Source of the DNA: Aphanomyces cochlioides | Lineage: Eukaryota > Oomycota > Saprolegniomycetes > Saprolegniales > Verrucalvaceae | Length of the DNA: 64,000 nucleotides | Assembly: GCA_019828595.1 (NCBI GenBank) | Contig: JAHQRK010000011.1 | Span: 2,356,001 to 2,420,000 of the forward strand | Direction: 5' to 3' | In this document: positions 62,748 to 64,000 of the stretch, piece after piece | Position numbering within the stretch: position 1 is the first letter of the stretch | How the letters are laid out: every line of letters starts with the position of its first letter | Made by a program: the position numbers and the translations under genes | The notes under the pieces: generated by a model | What the model was told of the DNA's origin: nothing | Database searches by the model: none | What the model saw: only the letters and a program-made list of their open reading frames with translations

Positions 62748-64000
62748 TTAGAGTTGATCGTCCTCCAAATCGAGGGGATCAATTTCGTCGGCGTTCATGG
62801 AGTGGTGAGCTTTGCTGCAGAGCTCGTCGATGTGGTAATTGTTGGTGATGCTTTTGAGCATCGAGATGGCCGACAAGACGGGAGCCGGCAAAGTGAACTT
62901 CTCGAGATTGTCGCTGAAGTTTTCGATCAAAGCAAACAGCGACCAGTCCGTCAAGCAGTTGGTGTCAGGCAATCTTGTTGCTTCTTGGTTCAATAGAACA
63001 GTCAGTGCCTCCGAGTTTGTGTAGAGGTCTGGGGCCCGATTTGAGAGGAATAAGTCAATCGTAGCAAGTGCAAAGAGGATGCGCTTGATCTCTGGTATGT
63101 CCGTGGTCAATTCTTCCAAGATTTCTGACGGGTGAATCTTGTATTGAGCCATGAAGTTGACGTGATGTTTGTAGTTGTGAGGCTTGCCTTGAGCTTTTAA
63201 CAAAGCCATCTTGCGCTCAATAGTCTTGGTTGCAACAAGTGACTGAAACAAACTGAGGTCTTCATCTTGTGCGTACATAGCATGTGCAACGAGCTGAGGA
63301 TCATCTCGCAAAATGCGTTGACATTCGGTGATACTGCCTTCGACTTTCTTGTCTCGAATGATCTTCTTCGCCAATTCGAGGTGGGCTGCAGCAGACTTGT
63401 TAAGTCGTTGTTTCTTCGCTTTGCCTTTGGTCTTTTTCGGGCGTGGCGCACTTGAATCTTCCAATACAATTCGAGGCACTGCAAAGTCTTCAAACGAGAG
63501 TTCCACGTCGTCTTCTTCGAGGATATGAAAACGGTTGGATGTCGGCAGGGGATCCAAACGTGGGGACGAAGGCAAAGTACGTTTTGGAGCTGGTCCAGAC
63601 CGGTAGCCCGTTACCAATTGAAGGTCCAGCGAGTTCTTGGGCTGCTCACTTGGTGGAGCAAGAGCGGGCGATTCGTTGGTAGACATTTCCACATCTTCTT
63701 GTTGTTTGTCTTGTCCATTGTTGTTAGGGGGATCGCTGTCACCAGACATATCGACATCAGAGCCATGAGAAGGAGCTGTTGGCTGTGGTTGTTCATCTTG
63801 ACGATCTCCAGATGCCTCAGTTGAGTCGGCCTTGCCTTCCGCATTTGTTCCAGGGTCTTGATCATGATCGTCTCCATCATGTTCAGGTTCTTTTTCTCCT
63901 GACGGAGGAGATTTTGCCGCTGCCTTGGCCGCTTGTGCCTTCGCTTTTTCAGCCTTGGCCTCTGCACGTCGTGAAACAATCGACGGAGGCAATGTCTTGT
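62748..64000 (-). CDS. LINE copy C ORF1, C-terminal part
   Basis: The minus strand is open from the window edge to TAA at 62750-62748, about 417 codons. It covers the Lys/Ala-rich helix, the acidic linker and the second structured region of ORF1. The variants EPEH, DPG and EGKADS agree with copy B; KAQAAK is private. Whether the 5' end of this copy is intact cannot be seen here. Confidence 0.9.
   Translation of the reverse strand, partial: KTLPPSIVSRRAEAKAEKAKAQAAKAAAKSPPSGEKEPEHDGDDHDQDPGTNAEGKADSTEASGDRQDEQPQPTAPSHGSDVDMSGDSDPPNNNGQDKQQEDVEMSTNESPALAPPSEQPKNSLDLQLVTGYRSGPAPKRTLPSSPRLDPLPTSNRFHILEEDDVELSFEDFAVPRIVLEDSSAPRPKKTKGKAKKQRLNKSAAAHLELAKKIIRDKKVEGSITECQRILRDDPQLVAHAMYAQDEDLSLFQSLVATKTIERKMALLKAQGKPHNYKHHVNFMAQYKIHPSEILEELTTDIPEIKRILFALATIDLFLSNRAPDLYTNSEALTVLLNQEATRLPDTNCLTDWSLFALIENFSDNLEKFTLPAPVLSAISMLKSITNNYHIDELCSKAHHSMNADEIDPLDLEDDQL

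Larger units (their letters stand above)
59670..64000 (-). mobile_element. Non-LTR retrotransposon copy C, inverted and 3' truncated, runs off the window
   Basis: The minus strand carries the end of ORF1, the 78-bp gap and the first 1000 codons of ORF2 of the same LINE. It then stops at 59670, where satellite begins. About 1200 bp of the 3' end are missing, including the ORF2 C-terminus and 3' UTR. The 5' end lies beyond 64000. Loss of the 3' end is not expected from target-primed insertion, so a later rearrangement or a misjoin is likely. Confidence 0.93.

Overview
The window looks like nuclear DNA of a eukaryotic microbe, most likely an oomycete (possibly Saprolegniales such as Aphanomyces). 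This is inferred from very short GT-AG introns (about 37-62 nt, mostly 37-49), closely packed multi-exon genes, a signalling kinase carrying C2 and FYVE domains, and degraded Copia, Gypsy and LINE elements. No organism-specific marker is present, so the lineage call is an inference.

Left part, 1-7.4 kb, ordinary genes: the start of a CDC123-like eIF2 assembly chaperone (minus strand, leaves the window at base 1); a seven-exon minus-strand gene reading Arb2 domain, C2, FYVE zinc finger and AGC kinase in one frame; a plus-strand three-exon chromatin protein with TFIIS N-terminal, SAM-like and SPT2 domains; and a four-exon minus-strand proline iminopeptidase. The last two genes are tail to tail, with 13 bp between stop codons.

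Transition, 7.4-13.9 kb, a graveyard of mobile elements: a candidate TA-flanked inverted-repeat element (7611-8277), a frameshifted Gypsy RT/RNase H fragment ending in a perfect hairpin, a lone 50-bp piece of the later satellite (9119-9168), an unidentified broken minus-strand reading region, and a degraded Copia element truncated in RNase H.

Right part, 13.9-64 kb: a 183-bp tandem satellite (about 172 monomers, 31.6 kb in three arrays, almost free of variation) interrupted by three copies of one two-ORF non-LTR retrotransposon. ORF1 is a gag-like protein. ORF2 has an apurinic-type endonuclease, a reverse transcriptase and a C-terminal zinc finger. Copy A (37381-44760) is the longest and has one nonsense codon in ORF2. 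Copy B (47629-54458) lacks 550 bp at its 5' end but has an intact ORF2 and a 6-bp target duplication in the satellite. Copy C (59670 to window end, minus strand) lacks its 3' end and abuts satellite directly. All LINE sequence in the window lies in satellite, and the 5' junctions of A and B are 5-6 bp apart within the monomer, which suggests satellite-targeted insertion.

The whole right part resembles centromeric or heterochromatic DNA, but nothing in the sequence proves centromere function. The reading frames of thousands of codons in the arrays follow from a period of 61 codons with few stops and are not called as genes.
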